DNA from: Siphonodentalium dalli
Taxonomy: Eukaryota > Mollusca > Scaphopoda > Gadilida > Siphonodentaliidae
Assembly (NCBI GenBank): GCA_032622095.1
Contig: CP136066.1
Coordinates: 199,914,978 to 199,978,977 of the forward strand
Direction of reading: 5' to 3'
DNA: 64,000 nt
The notes beneath the pieces are model-generated. The model was not told the DNA's origin, did no database searches, and saw nothing but the letters and a program-made list of their open reading frames with translations. Shown here in pieces: positions 33,971 through 44,567 of the stretch (position 1 is its first letter; each line of letters starts with the position of its first letter). The position numbers and the translations under genes were made by a program.

Positions 33971-35554
33971 TTAACGTCTGTATGTGAACTGTTGGATGGT
34001 TTCTTTTGTGAGTTGAGTTCGGTATATGGTGTTGACAGCATGTTCGACGTATTGACACACGCTGTCTTTGATATTTCGTGGATCTCTTTGTTTGTCAGAC
34101 AGGGCGCTGACAATGGTCGATGTTATTACAGCTGCAAGCTTTAGGGTTTCAGTGATGTCGGCGGGTTTGCTTGTGGCGGCTGCGTATGTGAGCTTTTGTG
34201 TTTCTTTTGTTGTAACTTCAGTTTTAAAAACTGTGCATCCCTTGTATGCTGAGTGGTGATCACTGTCGCAGTTCGCGCATCTTTTGATGTTACTGGTGCA
34301 GTCTTGGTGTTTGTGATTTCCCGCGCAATTTTTGCAGATTATGTCGTTGCTTTTGCAGAATTCGGCCGTGTGATTGAACTTTTGACATTTATAGCACTGG
34401 GTTACGTGTGGTCGTTCTTTGTATTCGATGACTTTGTATTTGTTTAAGTTGGAGCCTAGTCTGACGCCGTTCATTATAAGTTGCTTTGCTTCTTTGTTCT
34501 CGCAGGTGATTTTAACTTTCCATGTTGGTTGGTTGTCATGGGAGCTCTTTAGTCTTTGTACAGTGTATTTGTCGCCAATGTCTTGTGTAATGTCGTCATC
34601 TGTGACAGATGGAGGTATGCCACATATAACGGCTTTATGAGTCATTGGTGTGCTCTGGTGACGGCTTCCGTTGGTTAGTCTGAACGTAATGTTGTTGTCT
34701 TTGAAAGCTGGGATGTCTTTTGCTTTTGTCAGTAGATATTGCTTTGTTTCATCATTCTGGGGATAGATTAGCAGAGTGCCGGCTCTGGTTGTTGATGTCC
34801 GGATGGGATATTTTGTCGTGATCGTTCTATGGAGGAAATGTGGACTCTGCTTCATCTCGCTGGTAAGGTTTTCGACTATTATGATGTCTCTTCGCTTGGT
34901 TGGATTGTTGCTGGAATGATTGGTCGCTTGTCGTTCTGGTTCTTTTGTCGGGCTAGGCTGTTTGTGCGTTCTGATCTTTTTGGCTGGCGTGCTGATAGGG
35001 CTGACAGGGTCTGGGATCATCATGCTAGCTTTTCGTCTTCTTTTGTTTTTGAATATGGTGGCGAATTCTTCGTCGGATATGTCTTCTTCAGCGGCTGTCA
35101 TTACCACTTCGATGTGGTCTTCATGATTTTCTTGAGCGATGGGTACTGTGGTTGTTGGCGGTATGGAGGGTACTGTGGTTGGTGACGGTACGGATGGTGC
35201 TGAGGTTGATGACGATACGGAGGGAAATTTTGCTGCGAAATCTGGAACTGGAGCTGATGATGTGGCAGGTGTCGTGGTGTTTTTCTCAGGTTTCTTTTTA
35301 TTTTTCTCGGTCCTTTTTTCTTTTTTGCTGAAAGATTTCTCTGCTGTGGGTTGCTTTTCGGGTAAGCGGTCGGCCATCTTGTCGATAGAGGCTTTGAACC
35401 CAGCAAGTTCACTTCTGCACCCAGCAAGTTCTGTTTTTAGACCCTCGATCTGTTTCTTGAGCGATTTGTTATCTTCTTTCAGGTAGGCCATAAAGTCATT
35501 TGGCTCGGCGCCCTGAGAAGGGCACTGCGGAGCTGATTTTTGTTCACTGGCCAT
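33971..35554 (-). CDS. LINE ORF1: gag-like nucleic-acid-binding protein with CCHC knuckles
   Basis: A 527-residue open frame upstream of ORF2. Residues about 27-65 form a predicted coiled coil (DNKSLKKQIEGLKTELAGCR), followed by a Lys-rich stretch (KKEKRTEKNKKKPEKN) and a Pro/Thr/Ser-rich linker. The C-terminal third holds three zinc knuckles starting with CYKCQKFNHTAEFC (about 386-399), then CKNCAGNHKHQDC and CANCDSDHHSAYKGC. Such Jockey/I-type ORF1 proteins bind the element RNA and assemble ribonucleoprotein particles. The start is the first ATG after the 5' untranslated repeats. The frame is intact. Confidence 0.88.
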   Translation of the reverse strand: MASEQKSAPQCPSQGAEPNDFMAYLKEDNKSLKKQIEGLKTELAGCRSELAGFKASIDKMADRLPEKQPTAEKSFSKKEKRTEKNKKKPEKNTTTPATSSAPVPDFAAKFPSVSSSTSAPSVPSPTTVPSIPPTTTVPIAQENHEDHIEVVMTAAEEDISDEEFATIFKNKRRRKASMMIPDPVSPISTPAKKIRTHKQPSPTKEPERQATNHSSNNPTKRRDIIIVENLTSEMKQSPHFLHRTITTKYPIRTSTTRAGTLLIYPQNDETKQYLLTKAKDIPAFKDNNITFRLTNGSRHQSTPMTHKAVICGIPPSVTDDDITQDIGDKYTVQRLKSSHDNQPTWKVKITCENKEAKQLIMNGVRLGSNLNKYKVIEYKERPHVTQCYKCQKFNHTAEFCKSNDIICKNCAGNHKHQDCTSNIKRCANCDSDHHSAYKGCTVFKTEVTTKETQKLTYAAATSKPADITETLKLAAVITSTIVSALSDKQRDPRNIKDSVCQYVEHAVNTIYRTQLTKETIQQFTYRR

Positions 35555-35733
35555 GTCTAGCTTTTAGCAATTTTGTAAAGTTTTTACTCTTTGTTAAGCA
35601 ATTTTATAAAAGTTTACTCTTTAAGTAAGCGATTTTACTCTTAGAGGTAATTTCATAAGTTCTCCGTAAGATTTTCCGATAAAGAGTGCTGCTGACTCGA
35701 TGAGGTGTTCCTGTGAGTGCTGCTGACTCGGAA
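35555..35733 (-). promoter_or_regulatory. LINE 5' untranslated region with short tandem repeats
   Basis: Two repeated blocks precede ORF1: gagtgctgctgactcg occurs twice about 31 bases apart (about 35686 and 35717), and a ttttactctt...aagcaattttataaa unit is repeated three times at 35565-35640. LINEs often carry internal promoters in repeated 5' units; a promoter role here is inferred, not seen. The 5' boundary is approximate. Confidence 0.4.
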
Positions 35734-35778
35734 TGTGATGTGCATATACACATGGACACATACACCCTATATATGTTA

Positions 35779-37115
35779 CAGTAAATCAGTGAAATTAGTA
35801 ATTACGCGAAATCCCTAGGGATTACATGAAACCACTAAACAGGGTCCATGATTACACGTAATTACTGAAAGTGTCAGGGATTTCATGAAACCACTAAAAG
35901 TGGCTAGGGATTACGCGTAATCACTGAACTTTGTTAATTGATTTTACACATTCTTACTGGTCGGATTTCAGTAAATAAGTGTAATGGGTTTTAAGAGTCA
36001 CATTTGCTACTTTACACAATATAAGTCCAGACAATTTGTCTCAATGACTAATTAGCTTCTCTGCTGGCATTATTATAATTTAACAGCGAAGTGCGATTAT
36101 GGAAGTGGTTTATTTTAATCATTTGAGTGATACTAAAATTAATAGCCGCTCATTACTATAAATACTGGGTTGTTTTCTATACTTTCATTCATTCATCCGC
36201 AATGCCAAGACTGCCATCGTAGCTACATACAACCCGCCAAACACATATCTCACCAATGCCTCCTTCAAACAATTTACATCAACCCACCGCCACTGCATCT
36301 TCATCGGAGACTACAACGCGAAGCACACCTACTACGGCTGTAAAGATACAAACAGTAACGGTGACCCAATGTACACATCACCACGCGCCGACCAACAAAT
36401 GGGACATCAATGACCTAGCCATCGCCACGCCTTCCATCGCAACGAAAGGATTCCAGTGCCAAAGTAGGCGACGACGTCTCCAGTGATCACCTACCCCTCC
36501 ACGTCAAGATCGGCAACACCACCGTAGACCGCCACCAGAAATCAATGCGACGCAACCTCAAAAAAGCCAGATGGGATCTCTTCCGAAAACACATCAACGA
36601 CAACATCGACACACCACCCGTCACGACAACAACCAACATCGACACCACATGCCAGCATCTCTCACAGACCTTAGACTCAGCCCTAGACATAGCATGCCCA
36701 AAACAACCCGTCAACACCACATCATGGCGCGTCTCCCCTGAAACACTCGACATGATCCGACTAAAACGCAAGCTTCGAAGACTACAGTAGAAAAACCCAG
36801 GAGATCCTCACTACAAACAACTCTACAACACAATGAACAAACAAGTCAAAGCAGCAGTAAAAAACGAAAAAAAAAAGAATCCTGGGAGCGAGCAACAAAA
36901 GAACTCGGCATCATGAATATGGACAAAGACTTCTGGAAAAAAATTCGGTTGTCCTTCAGTAATTTCATGAAATCCCTGGCGCCTAAAATCAGTAATTACG
37001 CGAAATCCCTAAATTTTCCAGTAATTTCATTAAATCCCTACTCAGATCAGGGATTTCACGAATTTACTAAATGATTCAGGGATTTCGCGTAATTACTAAT
37101 TTCACTGATTTACTG
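35779..37115. mobile_element. Mariner-like-ended TIR element enclosing a LINE fragment
   Basis: Ends CAGTAAATCAGTGAAATTAG and its inverted match at the right, flanked by TA (35777-35778 and 37116-37117), as for Tc1/mariner insertions. The inverted similarity continues a few bases outside the TA (atatgt/acatat). Both subterminal zones (about 35779-35940 and 36950-37115) contain several copies of agtaattacgcgaaatccct in both orientations. Between them lies a broken LINE ORF2 copy (36195-36945). There is no transposase, so it is non-autonomous. Confidence 0.7.
36195..36945 (+). pseudogene. Broken LINE ORF2 fragment, relative of 31107-33914
   Basis: The plus strand encodes pieces of the same protein as the intact LINE: residues equivalent to about 120-370, with near-matches to its THRHCIFIGDY, NKWDILDLAIATPSIA and MIRLKRKLRRLQ segments. 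The frame shifts several times (around 36370, 36455 and 36890), and a TAG interrupts after KLRRLQ (36788-36790). It is head-to-head with the intact copy and belongs to the same or a sister family. Both its ends are abrupt, within the 35779-37115 TIR element. Confidence 0.85.
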
Positions 37116-37537
37116 TAACATATGTATACTGTATACATACACACCTAACGTACACAATTGTTATCTGAAGAGAGTGAGTTTTGGGTGTTGGTCGAAAGAC
37201 CGAGTGAGCTTTGTCTTAACCGCACGAGTTTTTGTTTTGATGTTATCTTAAATATAGCAAATCATCATGTCAGATGGCGGCAAAGTTTGATGTGGTATTT
37301 GAAGAAGATTTTTGCATGAGCTTATATATTAGAAAAAACATTGCAATTCCAGACCTGCTAGTGAACCTTGACAAGTTATGAAAACGGTCGTTATCTCGAT
37401 GCACGACCAATGGCTTTATAATATTCCGTGGACTGGCAGCTGCTTGTGATTAAAATATAAGTTCGTGTTTTAGTATATCAAGAATGTATAGACTTATGGT
37501 GATCGCCAGGATATCGCCCAGATAGAAAAGAGTACTG
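37116..37537. other. Unassigned non-coding sequence
   Basis: No gene or repeat is recognised. Confidence 0.4.
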
Positions 37538-37994
37538 CCAATTTGCTATGATAATTGTGGGTCACGCTGAATTGCTGTGATTTTGGTGGGGGCAAAATGC
37601 TGCTGTTAAAAAGGTGTACAGTTTTTTTTCTCAGGTTATACATTTTCGCGACGATCGGCTAATTCCATCTGTTTGAGAGAAAAAACTTGTATCTATAGGA
37701 TACATTCATAAACTCATATATTTCAACATATTTCAGTCAGGGCTGCTCAGGTGTTTATAAAAACATGCATAGCCAGCTTCATAATGGCCCGTTTGCAAAA
37801 ACCAATAAGTTCGTTATTAAAAATGTTTACAATATATTTATTTTTGAATATTTTTTACACATAATGGAGTTTTTGCCATTCCGTCAGATAAACCAAAGGT
37901 CGCAAAATGACAACTTTAGAATAAAAACAACGGTATATTACCTTAACATCATCAGTTTGTCCCCTAATATCACAGCAAATTAGCAGGACCACTT
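37538..37994. mobile_element. Element with gctatgat/agcaggacc ends
   Basis: The left edge (gccaatttgctatgataatt, then gctgaattgctgtga) and right edge (cacagcaaattagcaggacc) are inverted relatives and match the arms of the 5647-5757 foldback. About 400 bases of AT-rich, non-coding sequence lie between. The 72-codon ORF inside is unsupported. Confidence 0.5.
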
Positions 37995-38107
37995 ACCCGA
38001 AGTGCCTGTATCGCCATATTGTTTCATCAACTGCCGTGTTAGAGCTCTATCACTTCTAGAAAAGAGTTGGATACTATAAGGCAATATAGATATATATATT
38101 TATGACG

Positions 38108-38514
38108 TGAAAGTCGAGGAACCCACCCATCAAAGCTCAGAGTGATCAGGTATCGATTTTTGAAGTTATTTATTTCTCGAGATGTGTAATAATATGTGGC
38201 CCAGAAACCCGTGGTCAAACGGAGGGACTCGGACAAAATTGCGAATGAAGATGGATAACTCTCAAATCAAGTGGTAATACGGTCAAATTTCGTGATACTT
38301 ACTAATACGGCCATTTTTTGTTGAACAAAATGATGATAAATAGCAAGTTTTGGGAAATTTGATACCATAGTTGACAGTGGTTAGCATTATTTTGTTGCAT
38401 ATACATGTATATACATTCTGATAACTAAAGCGTATTTTGAAAAAATGTTGTTGTTGTTGTATATTGATGGTATGGGGACCGTCTGATCGGACTGAATACC
38501 TTTAATCTAATCCA
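38108..38514. mobile_element. Single-arm copy of the 4101-5042 palindromic element
   Basis: The segment matches the right arm of 4665-5042 in the same orientation: agtcgaggaacccac, gaagatggataactct and gttgacagtggttagcatta, ending ggactgaatacctttaa. The partner arm is absent. Confidence 0.75.
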
Positions 38515-39205
38515 TTTGTGCACACATTTCTCAAGACTTTAACCAGAAAATTGGATTCGTGTTTACTTTCGTGTATAATGGCCACCGTGGATCAAAGCAT
38601 ATATTCAAATAGCGTGCCGCAAACCCAATTACTTCGAAAAATCAATCTCTGCATATTCATTCATCATTTCCAATCAAAGTTATGTGTTGACTGTGGCCGA
38701 AAAGGCTCTAATAAATTAAGACCGAGCTCAAGTGGTTTATCGTGGTACTTATTGAAAATAGTGTAAACCAGCCTGAAGTACTATTTTCTTTGACGAAGTA
38801 GGTTAATACGTATAATTAGACATTGCACTCGGGCGTAATTGGTACCCGGTTAAATTATATGCCTTGCGCCACATTCTATTGAACACGTTGCTCAATAATG
38901 GGTGTATTGACAAAGTTAACTATTGACAGGCCCTGCTTCTTTGAATATCATTGTCATTGAACCGAATTGCAACCGCCAAATGACTTATTATACGCATTAT
39001 CAATAGGATTTGCGTGCAGTAAGTACTATGTGCCCGATACAGACCAAAATGTAGACTGAATTACAATGGAATCGTTCTTATCCCTTATCATCGTGTTACT
39101 AACGGTTAAGGCGTTACTAGACGGCCTTTGTCGGTTGTGTTCAACTGTGAATTTCCAAATGCGCCCTTCTGTGTTATCTCGTAATCGTAGACTAGTTTAA
39201 AAAAG
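38515..39205. other. Unassigned non-coding sequence
   Basis: An 82-codon ORF at 38518-38766 is not recognised. No repeat is evident. Confidence 0.4.
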
Positions 39206-39540
39206 ACCCTGTGCCAATTCATTCTCTTATATATGCGGGTCTGACCATAGGTCGCCTCACATATATCAGAGAATGAATTGGCCGAACAGATTTTATCAAT
39301 TTTTATTACATTCTTTAATTTTTATCATGTTTTATCATTTGTTCTTACATTCGATAACTATGTTTATCAGTTTTTCTTATATTCTTTAACAATGTTATCA
39401 TTTTTATCATTTTTTCTCACATTCTTTAACAATTTTATCATTTTTTATCATTTTGTCTTACATTCTTTAACAATTTTTATCATTTATTATCCTCATTTCT
39501 TACATTCATTTTTTTTCTTCATTTGTCTTACATTTTAAAT
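39204..39540. mobile_element. Solo 67-nt palindrome followed by TTTATCATTTT tract
   Basis: One module (39214-39281) preceded by accctgtg as in complete elements, then ~260 bases of low-complexity sequence in which ttttatcatttt and cttacattctttaacaattt repeat. That tract resembles an expanded version of the interior of the 17120-17578 family. The second module and both outer ends are missing. The 86-codon Phe-rich ORF here is low complexity. Confidence 0.65.
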
Positions 39541-40276
39541 TGTAATTCTTGGGAAGTGCGTTTGTATCTCCACGGGTTGTCCAGACGGCGCCTCAAACAT
39601 TATATATTATATTTGGAGTCATATCTATATCAAATTGGATATACACCAGTAATGTGTTGGCTTAAATAACGCTATGACGTGATGATATGATCTACAATCT
39701 GCATTAGCGATAATCCCAAAATAAACAAAGAGACCAAACTTTCCATTAATTATAAATTTCTATGAGATGTTAGGTGTTCCAGTCTGACAGTTATAACGTT
39801 TCATAGCCATTTCTAACTAATGGAAAGTGTGGTTTGTTTTTGGAGATTATCGTCAATGCAACCTCTGGAATAGATCATGACGTTATCATTTTGTGGGAGC
39901 AGGAAGGGTCGTACCGATTGCTAATTTCACCGGGATATGACTCCATTGCACGTAGAAAACATCATCACTGGAAGATAATTGACCAACTTGGCAATATTAG
40001 TAGGAGCTGTAAGGTTCCCAAAAATGACCACAATTGTGCAAAGTTGGATACAAGCATGAACATTTGCATACCTCTATACCTCATGATATGAGGGTCAATA
40101 TATAGGTGCGACCCGGCGTGAAAGTGACCAAGATGACATTGAGATGAAGGTCAAAAGTCAAATTTCATTTTTTTTCATGGGCGGTGTGTGTTATAGCGTT
40201 ATTTAAGATAACAAATGTCTGGTATATAACCAAATTTGCATACATATAACTCTAAATAGATTATAATATTTACATT
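39541..40276. other. Non-coding, with one unassigned ORF
   Basis: An 85-codon plus-strand ORF (39834-40091) reads in part SGIDHDVIILWEQEGSYRLL; it matches no family I recognise. Downstream, tgaccaagatgacattgaga resembles phrases in dispersed mollusc repeats, from memory. Confidence 0.35.
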
Positions 40277-40746
40277 TGTGACCCGCCATATCAAATCCAG
40301 TTGTAAGTCGGGATTTTTTTACCCTGTGCCAATGGATTATCTTATATATGCGAGTCGACCATAGGTCGCCTCGCATATATAAGAGAATGCATTGGCCTAA
40401 CAATTTTTTATCATTTTTTTTAAAATAAATGTTTCTTACAATTTTTAGGACATAAAATAAAAAAAACATCCATTACCCTGCAGGGAGCCCCACGGGCCCA
40501 CACATATATAGAAGCATATAGAAGAGTGTCGTCTGCTCATGTTTGTCTGGGGCTCTGTATGGGTGAAATTATAAAATTGTTAAAGAATACAAGAAAACAT
40601 TATTAAAATTGTAAAAAAATTGTTAGGCCAATGCATTCTCTGATATATGCGAGGCGACCTATGGTCGACTCGCATATATAAGAGAATGCATTGGCACAGG
40701 GTAAAACAATCCCGACTTACGACTGGATTTGATATGGCGGGTCACA
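40277..40746. mobile_element. TGTGACCCGCC-ended MITE with paired 67-nt palindromes, copy 2
   Basis: 470-bp element with the same ends as 17120-17578 and modules at 40329-40395 and 40628-40694 in mirror orientation. The interior (about 40396-40627) is very similar to that of copies 1 and 3, indicating a homogeneous and fairly young family. The ORFs at 40203-40469 and 40647-40871 translate modules. Confidence 0.85.
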
Positions 40747-40982
40747 TTTGTAAAAAAGCTATAATGATCGCGAGAACAGTTCATATAGAAACCCAATCAC
40801 GTCCAATTAGAGTGGGTGAGTTTGTGTCCCAGACAAATCCATCCAATGGTTCAGATCATATCTCAGTGTAAACAGATTTTCCAGATCTGGCATGAGTCCT
40901 CTATAATGTGGTGTTCCTCAGGGCATATTATTTTGACGTGTTATTGACGTTGTATGTGTTATTCCACAAGGTGACACTATCA

Positions 40983-41443
40983 CTATTCAATTCAATTCAA
41001 TTTAATAGTAACTCTGGTCATCATAAAATACATTACAGAGACCAATACATATGACACAATTACGTATCATCAATACATGTACATGTATACATACACAACA
41101 CATCATTAAGCAGAGTATGCTTAATAGATGTATAATTATTTACTCATCATGATCAGATAATATATTTACCAATATATGGTCTATGGTGTGTATCAACTAA
41201 TTTATATTTACTTATATACATGTGTGTACTCGTGCCCATACAAATGTGAACGCGCACGCATGCGCGTAAGCCTCGGGAGTTTCTGAAAAATTCCAAAATC
41301 ATTTTAACAAATATCGATAGGTTTTTTGTTTTGCGCTCGCTATTTTGATTGAATAATTGGTTCAACTTCAACGTGTTTGGTCTATTGAAATAGTATGGTT
41401 TGATGTATCTTACTCTCAAATCCTTTAATTGTTCACACATCAA
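40983..41443 (-). pseudogene. LINE 3' end with (AATTG)n tail
   Basis: On the minus strand, a short frame (41443 downward) encodes QLKDLRVRYIKPYYFNRPN and NLSIFVKMILEFF, the same C-terminal signature as 27459-27776. After ~150 bases of 3' untranslated sequence it ends in repeated aattgaattgaattgaa (complement at about 40983-40999), a simple-repeat tail typical of CR1-like LINE insertions. The copy is extremely 5'-truncated. The true polymerase domain is absent. Confidence 0.7.
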
Positions 41444-41835
41444 GATAACGTCAAATTCATCTCATAACTCCGGTCAGTTTTCGTTTCTTGGAAGAAGGTC
41501 AGTGGGTGAGTTTCCACTGCTCATGACAAGAAGCTGCGTGATCACTTAAAACCAGACAATGAGATACCATTCAGACACATCATCGAGCGATGCTTGCATG
41601 GAGTATGTAGTGACTGGCACAGCACATGCTTAAGTTAGACTACGATAAGACTGAATGATATACATCAGTAATCCGAAGCAGTTAAATGTACATGTGTGTA
41701 CATTGACTCAATCTGATATGATGTTTGACGAAATCATCCCAGATCCTTCTGCATACTGCCATACTATCATTTGAGGAACATCGCCAGAATCCGAAACGCA
41801 TTAGACCGACAAGTATTGGAGCAGCCAGTTCGTGC
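41444..41835. other. Unassigned non-coding sequence
   Basis: Nothing recognised before the 28-bp array begins. Confidence 0.4.
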
Positions 41836-42872
41836 ATCACCAGATAATATGTATGAAGTGTATATCACCAGATAAGATGTATGAAGTGTATATCACCAGA
41901 TAATATGTATGAAGTGTATATCACCAGATAATATGTATGAAGTGTACATCACCAGATAAGATGTATGAAGTGTATATCACCAGATAAGATGTATGAAGTG
42001 TATATCACCAGATAATATGTATGAAGTGTATATCACCAGATAATATGTATGAAGTGTATATCACCAGATAAGATGTATGAAGTGTATATCACCAGATAAG
42101 ATGTATGACGTGTACATCACCAGATAAGATGTATGAAGTGTATATCACCAGATAATATGTATGAAGTGTACATCACCAGATAAGATGTATGAAGTGTATA
42201 TCACCAGATAAGATGCATGAAGTGTATATCACCAGATAATATGTATGAAGTGTATATCACCAGATAATATGTATGAAGTGTATATCACCAGATAATATGT
42301 ATGAAGTGTACATCACCAGATAAGATGTATGAAGTGTATATCACCAGATAAGATGTATGAAGTGTACATCACCAGATAAGATGTATGAAGTGTATATCAC
42401 CAGATAATATGTATGAAGTGTATATCACCAGATAATATGTATGAAGTGTATATCACCAGATAAGATGTATGAAGTGTATATCACCAGATAATATGTATGA
42501 AGTGTATATCACCAGATAATATGTATGAAGTGTATATCACCAGATAAGATGTATGAAGTGTATATCACCAGATAAGATGTATGAAGTGTACATCACCAGA
42601 TAAGATGTATGAAGTGTATATCACCAGATAATATGTATGAAGTGTACATCACCAGATAAGATGTATGAAGTGTATATCACCAGATAAGATGTATGAAGTG
42701 TATATCACCAGATAATATGTATGAAGTGTATATCACCAGATAATATGTATGAAGTGTATATCACCAGATAATATGTATGAAGTGTACATCACCAGATAAG
42801 ATGTATGAAGTGTATATCACCAGATAAGATGTATGAAGTGTACATCACCAGATAAGATGTATGAAGTGCATA
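41836..42872. repeat. 28-bp minisatellite, ~37 units, with 17-unit higher-order period
   Basis: The unit is tatatcaccagataagatg followed by tatgaagtg overlap (28-bp period). Units vary at two positions: tAtatc/tACatc and gataaTatg/gataaGatg. The C variant always occurs together with G. Reading the three unit types in order, units 9-20 and 26-37 show the same 12-unit pattern, a period of 17 units or 476 bp. There are no unique spacers between repeats, so it is not a CRISPR array. Confidence 0.95.
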
Positions 42873-43950
42873 TCGAATAGTTCACGTGTTTATCAACCTA
42901 TTTTAATAACAGAAACGTGACATCGTGGAGAATATACTGCACTTGAAGATTCATTGTCCGACTTGACATCAGTAGTGTATAGTACACAAGCGAACGGTGT
43001 TTTTAGAACACCCGTTTGGGTAATGTCATCAAATCCCGGCCACAAAACCACCACCCCTGAGAATCATAATGTGCGACATTTACAATACCAACTAAAACAA
43101 ATATCGATAGATTATAAGAAAACGAAGATATTAATGGGGTTATGACACCTCGGGGACTCAAAAATGAGCGAAACGTACAATCTCAGCTAAAAATGAGCGA
43201 CTGGTAAATTAGTACAATTAAATCAATGTGTGCGAATGTAACATATATAACGATCTTCCATCATAATGAGCTACAACCGATGTCTATTCAAGCTTACTGT
43301 GTTTATTATTCACAAACTTGTTCAAAATATCGTCAGGATTTCGCTGCTTGACGGCATAAATAAATATGTTTAAACAAAATATAGAATTACCTTCGGCTGA
43401 TAAGAACCTTGATGTCGTTTAAAGTTTTTGGCGCATAAAAGTTGAGTAACAACAAACCTTTTATCGTTGAAACATAATCCAACTTTAAAGCAAGTAACCC
43501 CTTCACGCGAATATTCCCTCAAACCAAATAGCCGTGTGACTATACTGACGTTTTGTTCATATCTCCACACATGCAAAACGTATCCACTTTACAACCACAT
43601 GCTAGACACGTTGAGAAAGTCGAACCAACATTATAATGTATATACTAAACCTTAGTTTTGAATGTGTTCCATCCACCACTGGACTACCTTGATTGCCAAA
43701 TTACAAAGTTGCTACTTAGATTAGTATGTCCTTAATATCGTCACGTGTTGTACTAAACATATAAGGTGTGTCAAAAAATTACTCGTGCACATTACGTCAA
43801 CATACTAACATTTTATGACCGAATATCTAGAATATTCTATCGGTCATTCGTTTTATTTTGCCGCATCTTTACTAGTTCGATGTATATGGCTGGCATTAAC
43901 CATGTATATAGCTTTACGATCGTCGATATATACAAGGTCAATGTAAATAT
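42873..43950. other. Unassigned non-coding sequence
   Basis: Several ORFs of 60-80 codons (42954-43145, 43370-43576, 43467-43655, 43766-43996) overlap on opposite strands and match nothing known. A small duplicated motif aaaatgagcga occurs at 43162 and 43190. Confidence 0.4.
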
Positions 43951-43954
43951 TGTT

Positions 43955-44065
43955 TGGCCAATGTATTCTCTTATATATGCGAGGCTCCCTATTTGAAACT
44001 CGCATATATAAGAGAATACATTGGCACAGGGGTTTTCGCTAAATTTCAGGAAACTCCTGTCATGT
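43955..44065. mobile_element. Solo 67-nt palindrome with third-type right end
   Basis: A module (43958-44024) is followed by cacaggggttttcgctaaat and ttcaggaaactcc, the inverted counterpart of the left end at 26049-26092. It shows that the module exists with a third outer-end type, here as a single module. Confidence 0.65.
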
Positions 44066-44105
44066 GAGGGTTAATGTCCTAATTAGTTTCTGGTAATTCT
44101 CTATA

Positions 44106-44567
44106 TGTGACCCGCCATATCAAATTCAGTCGTACGTCGGGATTTTTTTTTACCCTGTGCCAACGCATTCTCTTATATATGCGAGTCGACCATAGGTTGC
44201 TTCGCATATATAAGAGAATGCATTGGCCTAACAATTTTTATCATTTTTTTTAAATAAATGTTTCTTACAATGTTTAGGACATAAAATAAAAAAAACATCC
44301 ATTACCCTGCAGGGAGCCCCACACATATATAGAAGCATATAGACGAGTGTCGTCTGCTCATGTTTGTCTGGGCCTCTGTATGGGTGAAATTATAAAATTG
44401 TTAAAGAATACAAGAAAAAATTATTAAAATTGTAAAAAATTGTTAGGCCAATGCATTCTCTTATATATGCGAGGCGACCTATGGTCGACTCGCATATATA
44501 AGAGAATGCATTGGCACAGGGTAAAAAAAATCCCGACTTACGACTGAATTTGATATGGCGGGTCACA
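44106..44567. mobile_element. TGTGACCCGCC-ended MITE with paired 67-nt palindromes, copy 3
   Basis: 462-bp element with the family ends and modules at 44160-44226 and 44448-44514. It lies only 40 bases from the solo module above. The interior matches copies 1 and 2 closely. ORF 44390-44641 is module-derived. Confidence 0.85.

Noticed and set aside
36150-36190. TATAAATA followed by a possible start region upstream of the LINE fragment
   Set aside because: A TATA-like string in AT-rich DNA upstream of a broken pseudogene is weak evidence for a promoter.
39278-39538. 86-codon Phe-rich ORF resembling a membrane protein
   Set aside because: It is a translation of the ttttatcattttt low-complexity tract.
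41836-42872. CRISPR-like regular array
   Set aside because: The 28-bp units are contiguous with no unique spacers, and the context is eukaryotic; it is a minisatellite.
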